39,987 nucleotides of DNA, taken from NCBI GenBank assembly GCA_011051715.1, contig DRKP01000074.1:1-39987 (forward strand), given 5' to 3'. The translations under genes and the position numbers were made by a program. Below, in pieces: positions 17,548 through 24,954 of this stretch. This DNA is from Sedimenticola thiotaurini (lineage in GTDB: Bacteria; Pseudomonadota; Gammaproteobacteria; Chromatiales; Chromatiaceae). The notes below the pieces were generated by a model. It was not told the DNA's origin, did not search any database, and saw only the letters and a program-made list of their open reading frames with translations. The stretch's first letter is position 1; the number at the start of each line of letters is the position of its first letter.

Positions 17548-18147
17548 ATGGAGAAAAAGCCCACAACCCGGCCCGGTCGGCCGGGTTCTGTTCCGTCCCG
17601 TTCATGGGCACTGTTCTGCAGTGCCGCCGCCATCATCCTTTTCGCAACCGGCGTCCCTGCCGCCGGGGAGGTCGTCGTGACCAGGGATCCCAACGTTACC
17701 CAGCCCGCTTCCCCTGTCAAACCGCCGGAGGAGGAATTGCGCCGGCGCCTGACGCCGCTGCAGTACGAGGTGACCCAGAACGGGGGGACCGAGCGGCCCT
17801 TCGACAACGCCTACTGGGACGAGAAGCGGGACGGGATCTATGTCGACGTGGTCACCGGCGAACCCCTGTTCTCGTCCCGCGACAAGTTCGACTCCGGAAC
17901 CGGCTGGCCCAGCTTCACCCGGCCGCTGGCGCCGGAGCGGATCGTCGAGCGGGTCGACCGCCGGCTGTTCATGCGCCGCACCGAGGTGCGCAGCCGCGCC
18001 GGTGACTCCCATCTCGGCCACGTCTTCGACGACGGGCCGGCCCCGACCGGTCTGCGCTACTGCATCAACTCCGCCTCCCTCCGCTTCATCCCGAAGGAGG
18101 AGCTGGTGCAGGCCGGGTATGGTGAATTCCTCGCCCTGTTCGAGTAG
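17548..18147 (+). CDS. msrB: Exported peptide-methionine (R)-S-oxide reductase MsrB
   Basis: A 199-residue protein that reduces methionine-R-sulfoxide in proteins. The N-terminal signal peptide (about residues 20-40, cleaved near VPAAG) points to the periplasm. The MsrB core is complete: [20 protein letters not shown], then [17 protein letters not shown] and [11 protein letters not shown] with the catalytic cysteine (about residue 171). The CxxC zinc pairs of the zinc-type enzymes are absent ([10 protein letters not shown] replaces the usual C..C..PLF). The mature chain has only that one cysteine, so no intramolecular resolving cysteine exists. GATAAT lies 7 bp before the ATG, which could give a near-leaderless transcript. 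It is divergent from the DUF547 gene. Confidence 0.94.
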   Translation: MEKKPTTRPGRPGSVPSRSWALFCSAAAIILFATGVPAAGEVVVTRDPNVTQPASPVKPPEEELRRRLTPLQYEVTQNGGTERPFDNAYWDEKRDGIYVDVVTGEPLFSSRDKFDSGTGWPSFTRPLAPERIVERVDRRLFMRRTEVRSRAGDSHLGHVFDDGPAPTGLRYCINSASLRFIPKEELVQAGYGEFLALFE

Positions 18148-18263
18148 TCTGTGGACCTGATCCGTGCGTAACGGGCCGGGCCGTCGGCAGCGGTCCGGCA
18201 GCGCCGGGGTCCCTTCCCTTCTCTTTCCGTGCCGGCCGCGGCGCCGGCGATGATGTGAATACG

Positions 18264-19658
18264 ATGTCCGGACAATCGGGTTACGGTTCCAGCGCGGCGG
18301 CGATCAGCGATCTGCGCTCCCATTTCGGCGACCGGGTACTGCAGTCGGCGGCGGTACGCGACCATCACGGCCACGACGAATCGGGCTGGGAGAGCATGCC
18401 GCCGGATGCGGTGATCTATGCCCGCAGCAGCGATGAGGTGAGCCGCATCGTCCGGGTCTGCGCCCACCACCGGGTCCCGGTGATCGCCTTCGGCACCGGC
18501 ACCGCCATCGAGGGTCATGTGCAGGCCCTGCATGGGGGCATCTGTATCGATCTCAGCGAGATGAACCGGATCCTGCGGGTCAGCACCGAGGACCTGGACT
18601 GCACCGTCGAGGCGGGGGTGACCCGGCTGCAGCTGGACCGCCACCTGCGCGATACCGGTCTGTTCTTCCCCATCGACCCCGGTGCCGACGCCTCCCTCGG
18701 CGGCATGGCCGCCACCCGGGCGTCGGGCACCAACGCGGTGCGTTACGGCACCATGCGCGAGAACGTGCTGTCGTTGCGGGTGGTGCTGGCGGACGGTCGT
18801 GTCCTAGACACCGGGACCCGGGCGCGCAAATCCTCCGCCGGTTACGATCTGACCCGTCTGTTCGTCGGTTCCGAGGGCACCCTGGGCATCATCACCGAGG
18901 TGACCCTGCGCCTGTACGGCCGCCAGGAGGCGGTGTCGGCGGCGGTATGCAGCTTTGCCGGCGTGGAGCAGGCGGTGGAGACGGTGATCGCCACCATCCA
19001 GATGGGGATCCCGGTGGCCCGCATCGAACTGCTGGATGGGCTGCAGATGCAGGCGATCAACCGCTACGCCAAGCTGGACTACCCGGAGGTGCCGCACCTG
19101 TTCCTGGAGTTCCACGGCAGCGAGTCCGGGGTGCGGGAGCAGGCGCAGACGGTGCAGGAGATCGCGCGTGAGCACGGCGGCCACGACTTCCAGTGGGCCA
19201 CCCGGGAGGAGGAGCGCAGCCGCTTGTGGCACGCCCGTCACAATGCCTACCCGGCGGCGCTGCAGCTGCGTCCGGGTTCCCGTCCCGTCACCACCGACGT
19301 CTGTGTACCCATCTCGCGGCTGGCGGAGTGTATCCGCGAGACCCGGCGCGACATCGAACGGGCGTCGATGCCGATTCCCATGGTGGGGCACGTGGGTGAC
19401 GGCAATTTCCACCTGCTGATGCTGCCCGACCCCGATGACCCGGCGCAGCTGGAGGAGGCGGAGGAGATCAACCGGAGGCTGGTGCGGCGGGCCCTGGCCA
19501 TGGACGGGACCTGCACCGGCGAGCATGGCGTGGGGATGGGCAAGATCGGGTTCCTGGAGGAGGAGAATCCGCAGGGCGTCGAGGTGATGCGCCAGCTCAA
19601 GCAGACCCTGGATCCGGCGGGAATCCTGAACCCCGGGAAGGTGCTGCGGGAGGGCTAG
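18264..19658 (+). CDS. FAD-binding D-lactate/2-hydroxyacid dehydrogenase
   Basis: A 464-residue flavoprotein of the vanillyl-alcohol oxidase/GlcD family. The PP-loop FAD-binding half contains VIAFGTGTAIEGHV, PIDPGADASLGGMAATRASG and GSEGTLGIITEVTLRL. The C-terminal half has the substrate-site signature VGHVGDGNFHLLM (His/Asp/Asn/His) and the ending GEHGVGMGKIGFL, then LDPAGILNPGKVL. This is the pattern of mitochondrial-type D-lactate dehydrogenase (LDHD/Dld2-like) and related 2-hydroxyacid dehydrogenases that pass electrons to quinone or cytochrome c. Starts at GTG 18255 and ATG 18264 are both in frame and neither has a good ribosome-binding site. It is a single gene with its TAG stop inside an inverted-repeat element. 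Confidence 0.92.
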   Translation: MSGQSGYGSSAAAISDLRSHFGDRVLQSAAVRDHHGHDESGWESMPPDAVIYARSSDEVSRIVRVCAHHRVPVIAFGTGTAIEGHVQALHGGICIDLSEMNRILRVSTEDLDCTVEAGVTRLQLDRHLRDTGLFFPIDPGADASLGGMAATRASGTNAVRYGTMRENVLSLRVVLADGRVLDTGTRARKSSAGYDLTRLFVGSEGTLGIITEVTLRLYGRQEAVSAAVCSFAGVEQAVETVIATIQMGIPVARIELLDGLQMQAINRYAKLDYPEVPHLFLEFHGSESGVREQAQTVQEIAREHGGHDFQWATREEERSRLWHARHNAYPAALQLRPGSRPVTTDVCVPISRLAECIRETRRDIERASMPIPMVGHVGDGNFHLLMLPDPDDPAQLEEAEEINRRLVRRALAMDGTCTGEHGVGMGKIGFLEEENPQGVEVMRQLKQTLDPAGILNPGKVLREG

Positions 19659-19725
19659 GAGCCTGTCGGACTTGATCGCCATCCAGGGATTTGCAGACAA
19701 ACGGAATCAAGTCCGGCAGGCTCCT
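19657..19725. repeat. Inverted-repeat element (MITE-like)
   Basis: Two 20-bp arms (19657-19676 and 19706-19725) are inverted copies with one mismatch, separated by 29 bp. The left end AGGAGCCTGTCGGACTTGAT overlaps the dehydrogenase stop codon. The first 15 bases of the element with the preceding T also occur at 13966-13980 at the end of tamB. No coding capacity. It could act as a terminator hairpin after the dehydrogenase. The remaining gap to 19935 contains TAGAAT at 19810-19815 but no clear promoter. Confidence 0.75.
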
Positions 19726-19935
19726 GGGCAGGGGGGGCGCAACCACGATCAGTTCACAGAACCGGCGGCCGGACCCGGCGGGGCATGGCGGTACCAGTGG
19801 ACATGGCGTTAGAATCGAAAGCAGAGAAGGAATAAAAGGAGTTTCGCGCGGGCGCCTGAACCGGGCCCGCGCGGAAGAAACGGGCAGCGGCGTCCGCAAT
19901 CGCGGGATCCGGCTGCTGTCAGGGAGGTGGAAAGG

Positions 19936-20238
19936 ATGAGGTTCGAGCAGGAGAGAGAGCGGCTGCGCAGCAGCCTGCTCGAGGAGATCGCCCGGATCGA
20001 GACCCATGTCGCCGGTCTCGGAGTGCCCCACAGCATGAAGCAGCGCGCCCTGATCGCACGCTACGGCAAGCTGCTGTTCATCACCCAGCAACTCCTCAAC
20101 GTGCTGCCGAAGCTGAAACGGCGCGGGCACGACCAGCTCATCACCCACCCTGCCCTGGCCGCCCACCATCCGGCGGTGGCCGGCAGCGGGGTGTCCGGCG
20201 GCGGGCGCCGGGCCTTCAGGCGGGACGGTCGGCTCTGA
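19936..20238 (+). CDS. Small hypothetical protein, coiled-coil N-terminus
   Basis: A 100-residue basic protein. The first 60 residues are helical and charged (RFEQERERLRSSLLEEIARIE, shown in part), followed by MKQRALIARYGKLLF and KLKRRGHDQL. The C-terminal 30 residues are Gly/Arg-rich and probably disordered. I do not recognise a family. The start ATG 19936 has GGAGG at 8 bp; GTG 19927 is an in-frame alternative. Its 3' end overlaps the convergent diguanylate cyclase gene by 23 bp, so the last seven codons lie on the complement of that gene's end. It could be cytoplasmic and nucleic-acid binding from its charge, but nothing more specific is supported. Confidence 0.7.
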   Translation: MRFEQERERLRSSLLEEIARIETHVAGLGVPHSMKQRALIARYGKLLFITQQLLNVLPKLKRRGHDQLITHPALAAHHPAVAGSGVSGGGRRAFRRDGRL

Positions 20239-21370
20239 CCACCCGGTCGCGACCCTGTCGTTTCGCCTGGTAGAGGGCCGCGTCCGCCTGCTCCAGCATC
20301 CTCTTTCCCGCCCCGTCTCCGCCCTCCCCGGGCAGTTCCCCCACCCCGATCGAGACGGTCACCGGGATCCTCCCCCCCTGCGCCGTCGGGAACGGCTGCC
20401 CGCCGATGTGGCGGCGAATCCGCTCGGCCAGGCAGAAGGCCTCGTCGGCGTCGGTCTGGGGCAGCAGCAGGGCGAATTCCTCTCCGCCGAAGCGGGTGGC
20501 GACGTCGGAACGGCGCAGGCACTCCCTCATCCGCCGGGCGATCTCCCGTAACACCAGGTCACCCGTGTTGTGGCCATGCTCGTCGTTGACCCGTTTGAAA
20601 TGGTCGGCGTCCACGAACAGGCAGCTCAGGGGCTGGCCATGGCGGCGGGCACGGGCGATCTCCTCCTGCAGGCGGCGTTCCAGGTAGCGCCGGTTGTGCA
20701 GCCCGGTGAGGGCATCGGTGATCCCGCTGAACACGAGGTGCTGGCGGACCGCGGTGTTCTCCAGGCAGACGGCGGCGATCATCGCCAGGCGGGAGAGGAA
20801 GTCGGTGCTGTGGTGGCGGGTGAAGCGGGTGGCATCACGGCTGCCCAGATTCAGGCTCCCCACCGGCTGACCCCGCAACATCAGCGGGACCAGCGCCACG
20901 CTGCCAAGGGGCGGGCAGCCGCCGGGGAACAGGGACTGGTGCTCATCGGCCTGATAGGGGCCGAGCAGGGGGCGGTTGAGACGACAGTAGAGGGGATGGA
21001 ACGACTCCAGGTCGTCCACGAAGCGGACCCGGTCGAAGGTCGCCGCCGGCCGGCCGCCGGCATCGAGCAGGCGGCGCAGCTCGTGGTTCCCGTCCTGCAG
21101 CACCAGGCTGACGGCGCAGACCTTGAATGACACCTGCATGCCGTCGGTGAGGATCTCCAGCAGTTGCGGCAGGCCGTCGGCGTCAAGCAGCTCCTGCTCC
21201 CGCTCGCGGAAGCGCCGGAACACCTCCTCGTTGTTGCGCGCCTCCCGCTCCCACTCGTCCAGGCGTTCCCGCAGCCTGCGGTTCTCCGCCTCGGGAGAGA
21301 GAAAGGAGCTCTGGAGCGGCTTGCACATGGGTGGTTTAGCGTCCGCTTTCGGGTTACCTTTAATTCGCAT
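20216..21370 (-). CDS. Diguanylate cyclase with N-terminal DUF484-like sensor
   Basis: A 384-residue soluble protein. Residues 25-60 form a coiled coil, followed by a DUF484/GAF-like sensor domain to about residue 210, then a GGDEF domain. The active-site motif is GGEEF at 295-299, fully consistent with an active cyclase that makes cyclic di-GMP from two GTP. The inhibitory I-site RxxD is present as RRSD at 286-289, five residues before the active motif, so product inhibition is expected. The metal-binding DADHFKRVND is intact. The start at 21370 is the longest; ATG 21328 (MCKPLQ) is an alternative, and neither has a strong ribosome-binding site. It overlaps the small convergent gene by 23 bp. 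Confidence 0.92.
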   Translation of the reverse strand: MRIKGNPKADAKPPMCKPLQSSFLSPEAENRRLRERLDEWEREARNNEEVFRRFREREQELLDADGLPQLLEILTDGMQVSFKVCAVSLVLQDGNHELRRLLDAGGRPAATFDRVRFVDDLESFHPLYCRLNRPLLGPYQADEHQSLFPGGCPPLGSVALVPLMLRGQPVGSLNLGSRDATRFTRHHSTDFLSRLAMIAAVCLENTAVRQHLVFSGITDALTGLHNRRYLERRLQEEIARARRHGQPLSCLFVDADHFKRVNDEHGHNTGDLVLREIARRMRECLRRSDVATRFGGEEFALLLPQTDADEAFCLAERIRRHIGGQPFPTAQGGRIPVTVSIGVGELPGEGGDGAGKRMLEQADAALYQAKRQGRDRVVRADRPA

Positions 21371-21418
21371 GCCGTCGTCTGCGCGACGACGTTCACAGGA
21401 TTGACAGGGAGGTCGATC

Positions 21419-21847
21419 ATGTCCCCGAAAGTGCTCGTTTCAACGATCTGCTGCCTGTGTCTGGGCGGCCCGTCCCCCGCTTCCGCCGCCGCCCCGGTCC
21501 ATCGCTGCGTGGATGCGACTGGGCAGGTGGCCTTCAGCCAGTTTCCCTGCCCGCCGGGCCAGGGTGGGCCGGTAAGGATCCGGCCACCGGGCCGTGGCTG
21601 GCTGCCGCTGCCGGCACCAGGGCCGCGCGCCGGGGAGGACGCCGTCGCCACTGACACCGCAGTGCCGGCGGAAGTGGAGAGGGATGGCCGCAGGGGTGAG
21701 GGCAGCGGCTGCTGGAAGGCGCGGCGGCGGCTGGAGCGGATCGCCCGCCGGCTGCGCCAGGGGTACCGGCGGGCGGAGGGGGAGCGCCTGCGCCGCCGCC
21801 GGGACGACGACGAGGCCTACCTGGCGCGCTTCTGCCGGGATGCCTGA
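21419..21847 (+). CDS. Secreted DUF4124-like protein
   Basis: A 142-residue protein. The signal peptide (about 1-24, ending SASAA) is followed by a DUF4124-type segment, VHRCVDATGQVAFSQFPCP, with paired cysteines at about 30 and 44, as in the 'YkwvDanGvvhySd.pp' family pattern. A Pro/Gly-rich linker follows, then a basic C-terminal helix with many Arg (ARRRLERIARRLRQGYRRAE) and a final Cys. The start ATG 21419 has GGGAGGT well placed. Its 3' end overlaps the convergent cysQ by 31 bp. DUF4124 domains occur in secreted proteins of gammaproteobacteria with no known function. It is divergent from the diguanylate cyclase gene. Confidence 0.85.
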   Translation: MSPKVLVSTICCLCLGGPSPASAAAPVHRCVDATGQVAFSQFPCPPGQGGPVRIRPPGRGWLPLPAPGPRAGEDAVATDTAVPAEVERDGRRGEGSGCWKARRRLERIARRLRQGYRRAEGERLRRRRDDDEAYLARFCRDA

Positions 21848-22647
21848 TCGTCACCGAGATAGCGCGACCAGTCCACCGAGGTGTCGCCGAATACGAAGAA
21901 GTGGGGATTGAGCAGCGACTCCCTGGTGTTGTAGCGCAGGGGCTCCATGTCGGTCGTGGTGATGCGGCCGCCGGCCGCCTCGACGATGGCCTGGGCGGCG
22001 CCGGTGTCCCACTCCGAGGTCGGGCCCAGGCGGGGGTAGATGTCCGCCTTCCCTTCCGCCACCAGGCAGGACTTGAGAGAGCTGCCCATGCTGATGATCT
22101 GGTGCTCCCCCAGGTTGGCGAGGAACCGTTTCAGGCTGTCGCCGGCGTGGGAGCGGCTGCCTGCCACCAGGACCGGGGTGCGGTGACGGGGCCGGACGTG
22201 GATCACCCGGGGTGTCGCTCCGGGCTCCTGTTTGAACGCCCCCCCGTCGCGGCGGCCGAAATAGGTGAGGCCGGTGACCGGTACGTGGATCACCCCGAGT
22301 ACCGGCTGGTGATCCTCGATCAGGGCGATGTTGACGGTGAACTCGCCGTTGCGCTTGACGAACTCGCGGGTGCCGTCGAGCGGATCGATGAGCCAGTAGC
22401 GGTGCCACCGGCGGCGGGTCTCGAACGGGATGCTGGCGGACTCCTCCGACAGTACCGGGATCTCCGGGGTGCGTGCCTCCAGTTCGCCCACGATCAGGCG
22501 ATGGGCGGCCATGTCCGCCTCGGTAAGGGGAGAGCTGTCCGACTTCTCCTGTACCGCGAAGTCGGTATCGTAGACCTTCATGATGGCCTCGCCGGCGCGG
22601 CGGGCGATATCGATCAGGTCGTCCAGGGGGAGGGGTGGGGTGGTCAT
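21817..22647 (-). CDS. cysQ: 3'(2'),5'-bisphosphate nucleotidase CysQ
   Basis: A 276-residue member of the inositol monophosphatase family. It hydrolyses 3'-phosphoadenosine-5'-phosphate from sulfate assimilation. The metal-binding motifs are intact: LSEES (E68, E69), DPLDGT (D88-T93) and EWDTGAAQAIVEAAGG near residue 220. The start ATG at 22645-22647 overlaps the stop of nudE by four bases, so the two genes are translationally coupled. Its 3' end overlaps the convergent DUF4124-like gene by 31 bp. The cysQ-nudE pair next to yrfG is a familiar gammaproteobacterial arrangement. Confidence 0.95.
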   Translation of the reverse strand: MTTPPLPLDDLIDIARRAGEAIMKVYDTDFAVQEKSDSSPLTEADMAAHRLIVGELEARTPEIPVLSEESASIPFETRRRWHRYWLIDPLDGTREFVKRNGEFTVNIALIEDHQPVLGVIHVPVTGLTYFGRRDGGAFKQEPGATPRVIHVRPRHRTPVLVAGSRSHAGDSLKRFLANLGEHQIISMGSSLKSCLVAEGKADIYPRLGPTSEWDTGAAQAIVEAAGGRITTTDMEPLRYNTRESLLNPHFFVFGDTSVDWSRYLGDDQASRQKRAR

Positions 22648-23198
22648 GATGGCGGATTCCTGCTGAGGTACTCCCGAAGGATGTAGAAGGCGGCGATGGA
22701 ACGGGCCTCGGTGAAGTCGTCCCGCTGCAGCAGCCGGTCGAAGTCGGCGATCTTCCACGGCACCACCTCGATCGGCTCCGGCTCGTCGCCTTCACGCCGC
22801 TGGGGATAGAGGTCGGCAGCCAGTATGATGTGGGTGGTGTGGAACAGGTAACCGGGTGCCACCGTGACCGAGCGCAGCAGCTCGAGCCGGCGCGCCGCGT
22901 GGCCGGTCTCCTCCTGGATCTCGCGGTCGGCGGCCTGCAGCATGTCCTCGCCGGCGTCGATACTGCCCTTGGGAAAGCCGAGCTCGTAGCGCTCCATGCC
23001 GGCGCCGTATTCACGGATCAGCAGTACCGTCTCCGGATCCAGCAGGGGCACGATCATGACCGCCCCCCGGCGCGAGCCGACGATGCGCTGGTAGAGACGC
23101 TCCTCGCCGTTGGAGAACTGCAGGTCCAGTTCCTCGATCCTGAAGATGCCGGTATCGGCGATCCGGCGCCGGTTCCTGATGATGGGGTGGTCTGGCAT
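22644..23198 (-). CDS. nudE: ADP compounds hydrolase NudE
   Basis: A 184-residue Nudix hydrolase acting on ADP-ribose, AP3A and NADH-type dinucleotides. The Nudix box G(x5)E(x7)REIQEETG is complete (G78, E84, R92-E93, E96-E97). The flanking segments match NudE rather than the shorter families: VPLLDPETVLLIREYGAGME before the box and GYLFHTTHIILAADLYP after it. The start ATG at 23196-23198 gives the usual N-terminus. cysQ follows with an ATGA overlap and yrfG is divergent 143 bp away, the same neighbours as in enterics. Confidence 0.94.
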   Translation of the reverse strand: MPDHPIIRNRRRIADTGIFRIEELDLQFSNGEERLYQRIVGSRRGAVMIVPLLDPETVLLIREYGAGMERYELGFPKGSIDAGEDMLQAADREIQEETGHAARRLELLRSVTVAPGYLFHTTHIILAADLYPQRREGDEPEPIEVVPWKIADFDRLLQRDDFTEARSIAAFYILREYLSRNPPS

Positions 23199-23341
23199 GG
23201 GGTGATTGGGCGGCTGTTGTCCGAGGTGGGCACTTTACCGCAACGCGAGGGCGACGGCAGCCCTGGATCCGCGGGTATTTGCGCCCGGCCCGCCTCTTTG
23301 CATACCCTGCATCCCGATCCCATCCGTGCTATGAACCGACC

Positions 23342-23995
23342 ATGATCGACTGGAACCGCATCGACACCGTCTTCCTGGACATGGACGGCACCCTGCTGGA
23401 CCTGCACTTCGACAACCACTTCTGGCTCGACTACGTTCCCCGGCGCTACGCCGATGCCCGCCACCTGCCCCTGGAGCAGGCGCGGGACGAACTGCTGCAG
23501 CGCTACCGCAGTATCGAGGGGACCCTGCAGTGGTACTGCGTCGACCACTGGAGCCGGGAGCTGGGCCTGGACATCGCCCTGCTGAAGCAGGAGGTGGATC
23601 ACCTGATCGCGGTTCACCCACACGTGGTGGAGTTCCTGGATGCGGTACGCGGGCGGGGGAAGCGGGTGGTGCTGGTGACCAACGCCCACCAGAAATCACT
23701 CGCCCTGAAGCTGGAGAAGACCCGCCTCGGCGGTCACCTGGATGGCGTCGTCTGCGCCCACGACCTGGGCCTGCCGAAGGAGGATGCCGCTTTCTGGGAC
23801 AAGCTGCAGCAGGTGGAGCCGTTCGATCCGGAGCGGACCCTGTTCGTGGACGACAGCCGGCCGGTACTGGCCTCGGCCCGCAGCTACGGCATCCGCTGGC
23901 TGATCCGGATCCTGCGCCCGGACACCCGCGGCCCCCTGCGCGAGGCCGAGGGGTTCGACGCGATCCATGACTTCTCGGAGATCATGCCGGGTTGA
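23342..23995 (+). CDS. yrfG: GMP/IMP nucleotidase YrfG (HAD family)
   Basis: A 217-residue HAD hydrolase that dephosphorylates GMP or IMP. Motif I is FLDMDGTLLD with D13 as the nucleophile and D15 as the acid/base. Motif II is LVTNAHQ and motif III/IV is KEDAAFW and LFVDDSRPV. These match YrfG, and the gene is divergent from nudE as in enterics. The start is ATG 23342, consistent with motif I at residue 13. Downstream lies the repeat-rich zone beginning at 24007, with no gene on this strand until trxA. Confidence 0.92.
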   Translation: MIDWNRIDTVFLDMDGTLLDLHFDNHFWLDYVPRRYADARHLPLEQARDELLQRYRSIEGTLQWYCVDHWSRELGLDIALLKQEVDHLIAVHPHVVEFLDAVRGRGKRVVLVTNAHQKSLALKLEKTRLGGHLDGVVCAHDLGLPKEDAAFWDKLQQVEPFDPERTLFVDDSRPVLASARSYGIRWLIRILRPDTRGPLREAEGFDAIHDFSEIMPG

Positions 23996-24006
23996 ACAGG
24001 GGGCTA

Positions 24007-24102
24007 AGGAACTACAGGGCCGAGGAAATACAGGGCCGAGGAACTACGGGGACAAGGAACTACAGGGCCGAGGAAATACAGGGCCGAGGGGTCACGGGGG
24101 AG
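24007..24102. repeat. 16-bp direct tandem repeat
   Basis: Five near-identical 16-bp units run end to end from 24007 to 24086 (for example AGGAACTACAGGGCCG, AGGAAATACAGGGCCG), with a degenerate sixth unit to 24102. The copies alternate between two unit types. No spacers separate units, so this is not a CRISPR array. The following 24103-24184 is a lower-GC patch with no supported gene. Confidence 0.9.
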
Positions 24103-24184
24103 AGGGGCTCGGATGGATGCATGTGGTAGCTAGCAATGTTCCCTGGGAAGTACTTGACAGCAAAATTTGCGAAGCCATTCTTTG

Positions 24185-24282
24185 TTGACCCTTGACCCTT
24201 GACCCTTGACCCTTGGCCCTTGGCCCTTGGCCCTTGGCCCTTGGCCCTTGGCCCTTGACCCTCGGCCCTCGGCCCTCGGCCC
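24185..24282. repeat. 7-bp tandem array (14 units)
   Basis: Fourteen perfect heptamers in the order TTGACCC x4, TTGGCCC x6, TTGACCC x1, TCGGCCC x3, followed by TTACC. Blocks of identical units suggest local duplication by slippage. The last partial unit supplies the TTA that is the stop codon (TAA) of the minus-strand cysteine-cluster gene. Related heptamers (TCACCCC x3, also followed by CTTACC) lie at 28371-28391. Confidence 0.93.
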
Positions 24283-24684
24283 TTACCTCCCCCACCTCCT
24301 GAACCGCCCCCTGCAATACTGCAGCAGCTCGTCGTAGTTGCGGAACAGCAGTTCGAAACCCTCTTCCGCCGGCTGGTCGTATTCGCACCAGTCGTTGTCG
24401 TAGTCACGGCAGATCTGGGGGCGGTCGTCGTAGATGGCGCAGCCGCCCTCCGGCAGCAGGTGCTCGCAGGGGGCGTCGAACAGCAGGTACCAGCCGTCAC
24501 TGTCCTTGTACAGGCTGACGCCGCGGTGGGAGACCTGCCACAGCAGGTGCTCGAAGTCACTCTTGGAGCGGGGTGCGGCGCCGAGGGGTTCGGTGATGTA
24601 GGTACAGCAGCGGGACTGGTGACAGCGGCTGCACTTGTTGTCGCTGTCGAGGGAGGAGGTGGCCGCTCGCGGGGATGCCGTCAC
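24283..24684 (-). CDS. YkgJ-type cysteine cluster protein
   Basis: A 133-residue protein with the CxxCxxxxCC motif characteristic of the zinc/iron-chelating YkgJ family: C18, C21, C26, C27 in KCSRCHQSRCC, plus C73, C82, C92, C100 and C124. The middle carries GGCAIYDDRPQICRDYDNDWC, which matches the family's second cysteine group. The cluster probably binds a metal such as Fe-S or zinc; the cellular role is not established. The start is GTG at 24682-24684 with AGGA upstream. The stop codon is the last unit of the 7-bp array, so any change in array length would alter the sequence right after the stop. It is flanked on both sides by tandem arrays. Confidence 0.85.
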   Translation of the reverse strand: MTASPRAATSSLDSDNKCSRCHQSRCCTYITEPLGAAPRSKSDFEHLLWQVSHRGVSLYKDSDGWYLLFDAPCEHLLPEGGCAIYDDRPQICRDYDNDWCEYDQPAEEGFELLFRNYDELLQYCRGRFRRWGR

Positions 24685-24722
24685 TTCAGGGTCCTGGACA
24701 ATCTGTCTATGTACGACCTGCC

Positions 24723-24900
24723 ATCCCGGTGAAACATCCCTGCATCCCCGGGAGACGATCCGTCACTCCGGGGAAACACCAGGTCTTCCCGAGGAAATGG
24801 TCCATCGTCCGGGAGAAACGACCTGCAGTCCCGGCCAAACAATCCGTCGTCCGGACGAAGCAACCCGTCGCCCCGGCGCAGGCCCGGATCCATGGAAAGA
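24723..24900. repeat. Degenerate 21-bp tandem array
   Basis: Seven consecutive units, each exactly 21 bp, start at 24723, 24744, 24765, 24786, 24807, 24828 and 24849, with an eighth partial unit from 24870. Each unit has a CCGG/CCCGG core followed by a GAAAC- or GACG-like stretch and ends in a variant of CCGTC. Because 21 is a multiple of three, any reading frame through it has a 7-residue period. The eighth unit grades into the GGATTC/CGCCGGAG palindrome (24905-24929) of the dispersed family. The 270-bp gap 24685-24954 holds no gene I can support. Confidence 0.8.
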
Positions 24901-24954
24901 GGGCCTCCGGATTCAGACCCGCGCCGGAGTGGCGAACAGGAGCCCGGTCAGACA

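Noticed and set aside
19691..19939. 82-codon open frame between the dehydrogenase and the small gene at 19936
   Set aside because: It begins within the inverted-repeat element, lacks a ribosome-binding site and overlaps the better-supported start at 19936.
24154..24181. Possible promoter TTGACA (24154-24159) with CATTCT after 16 bp
   Set aside because: The -10 matches only three of six bases and it would read into tandem repeats and antisense to the cysteine-cluster gene.
24007..24900. CRISPR-like appearance of repeats near 24 kb
   Set aside because: Units are 7, 16 or 21 bp and directly abutting with no unique spacers, and no cas genes are nearby.
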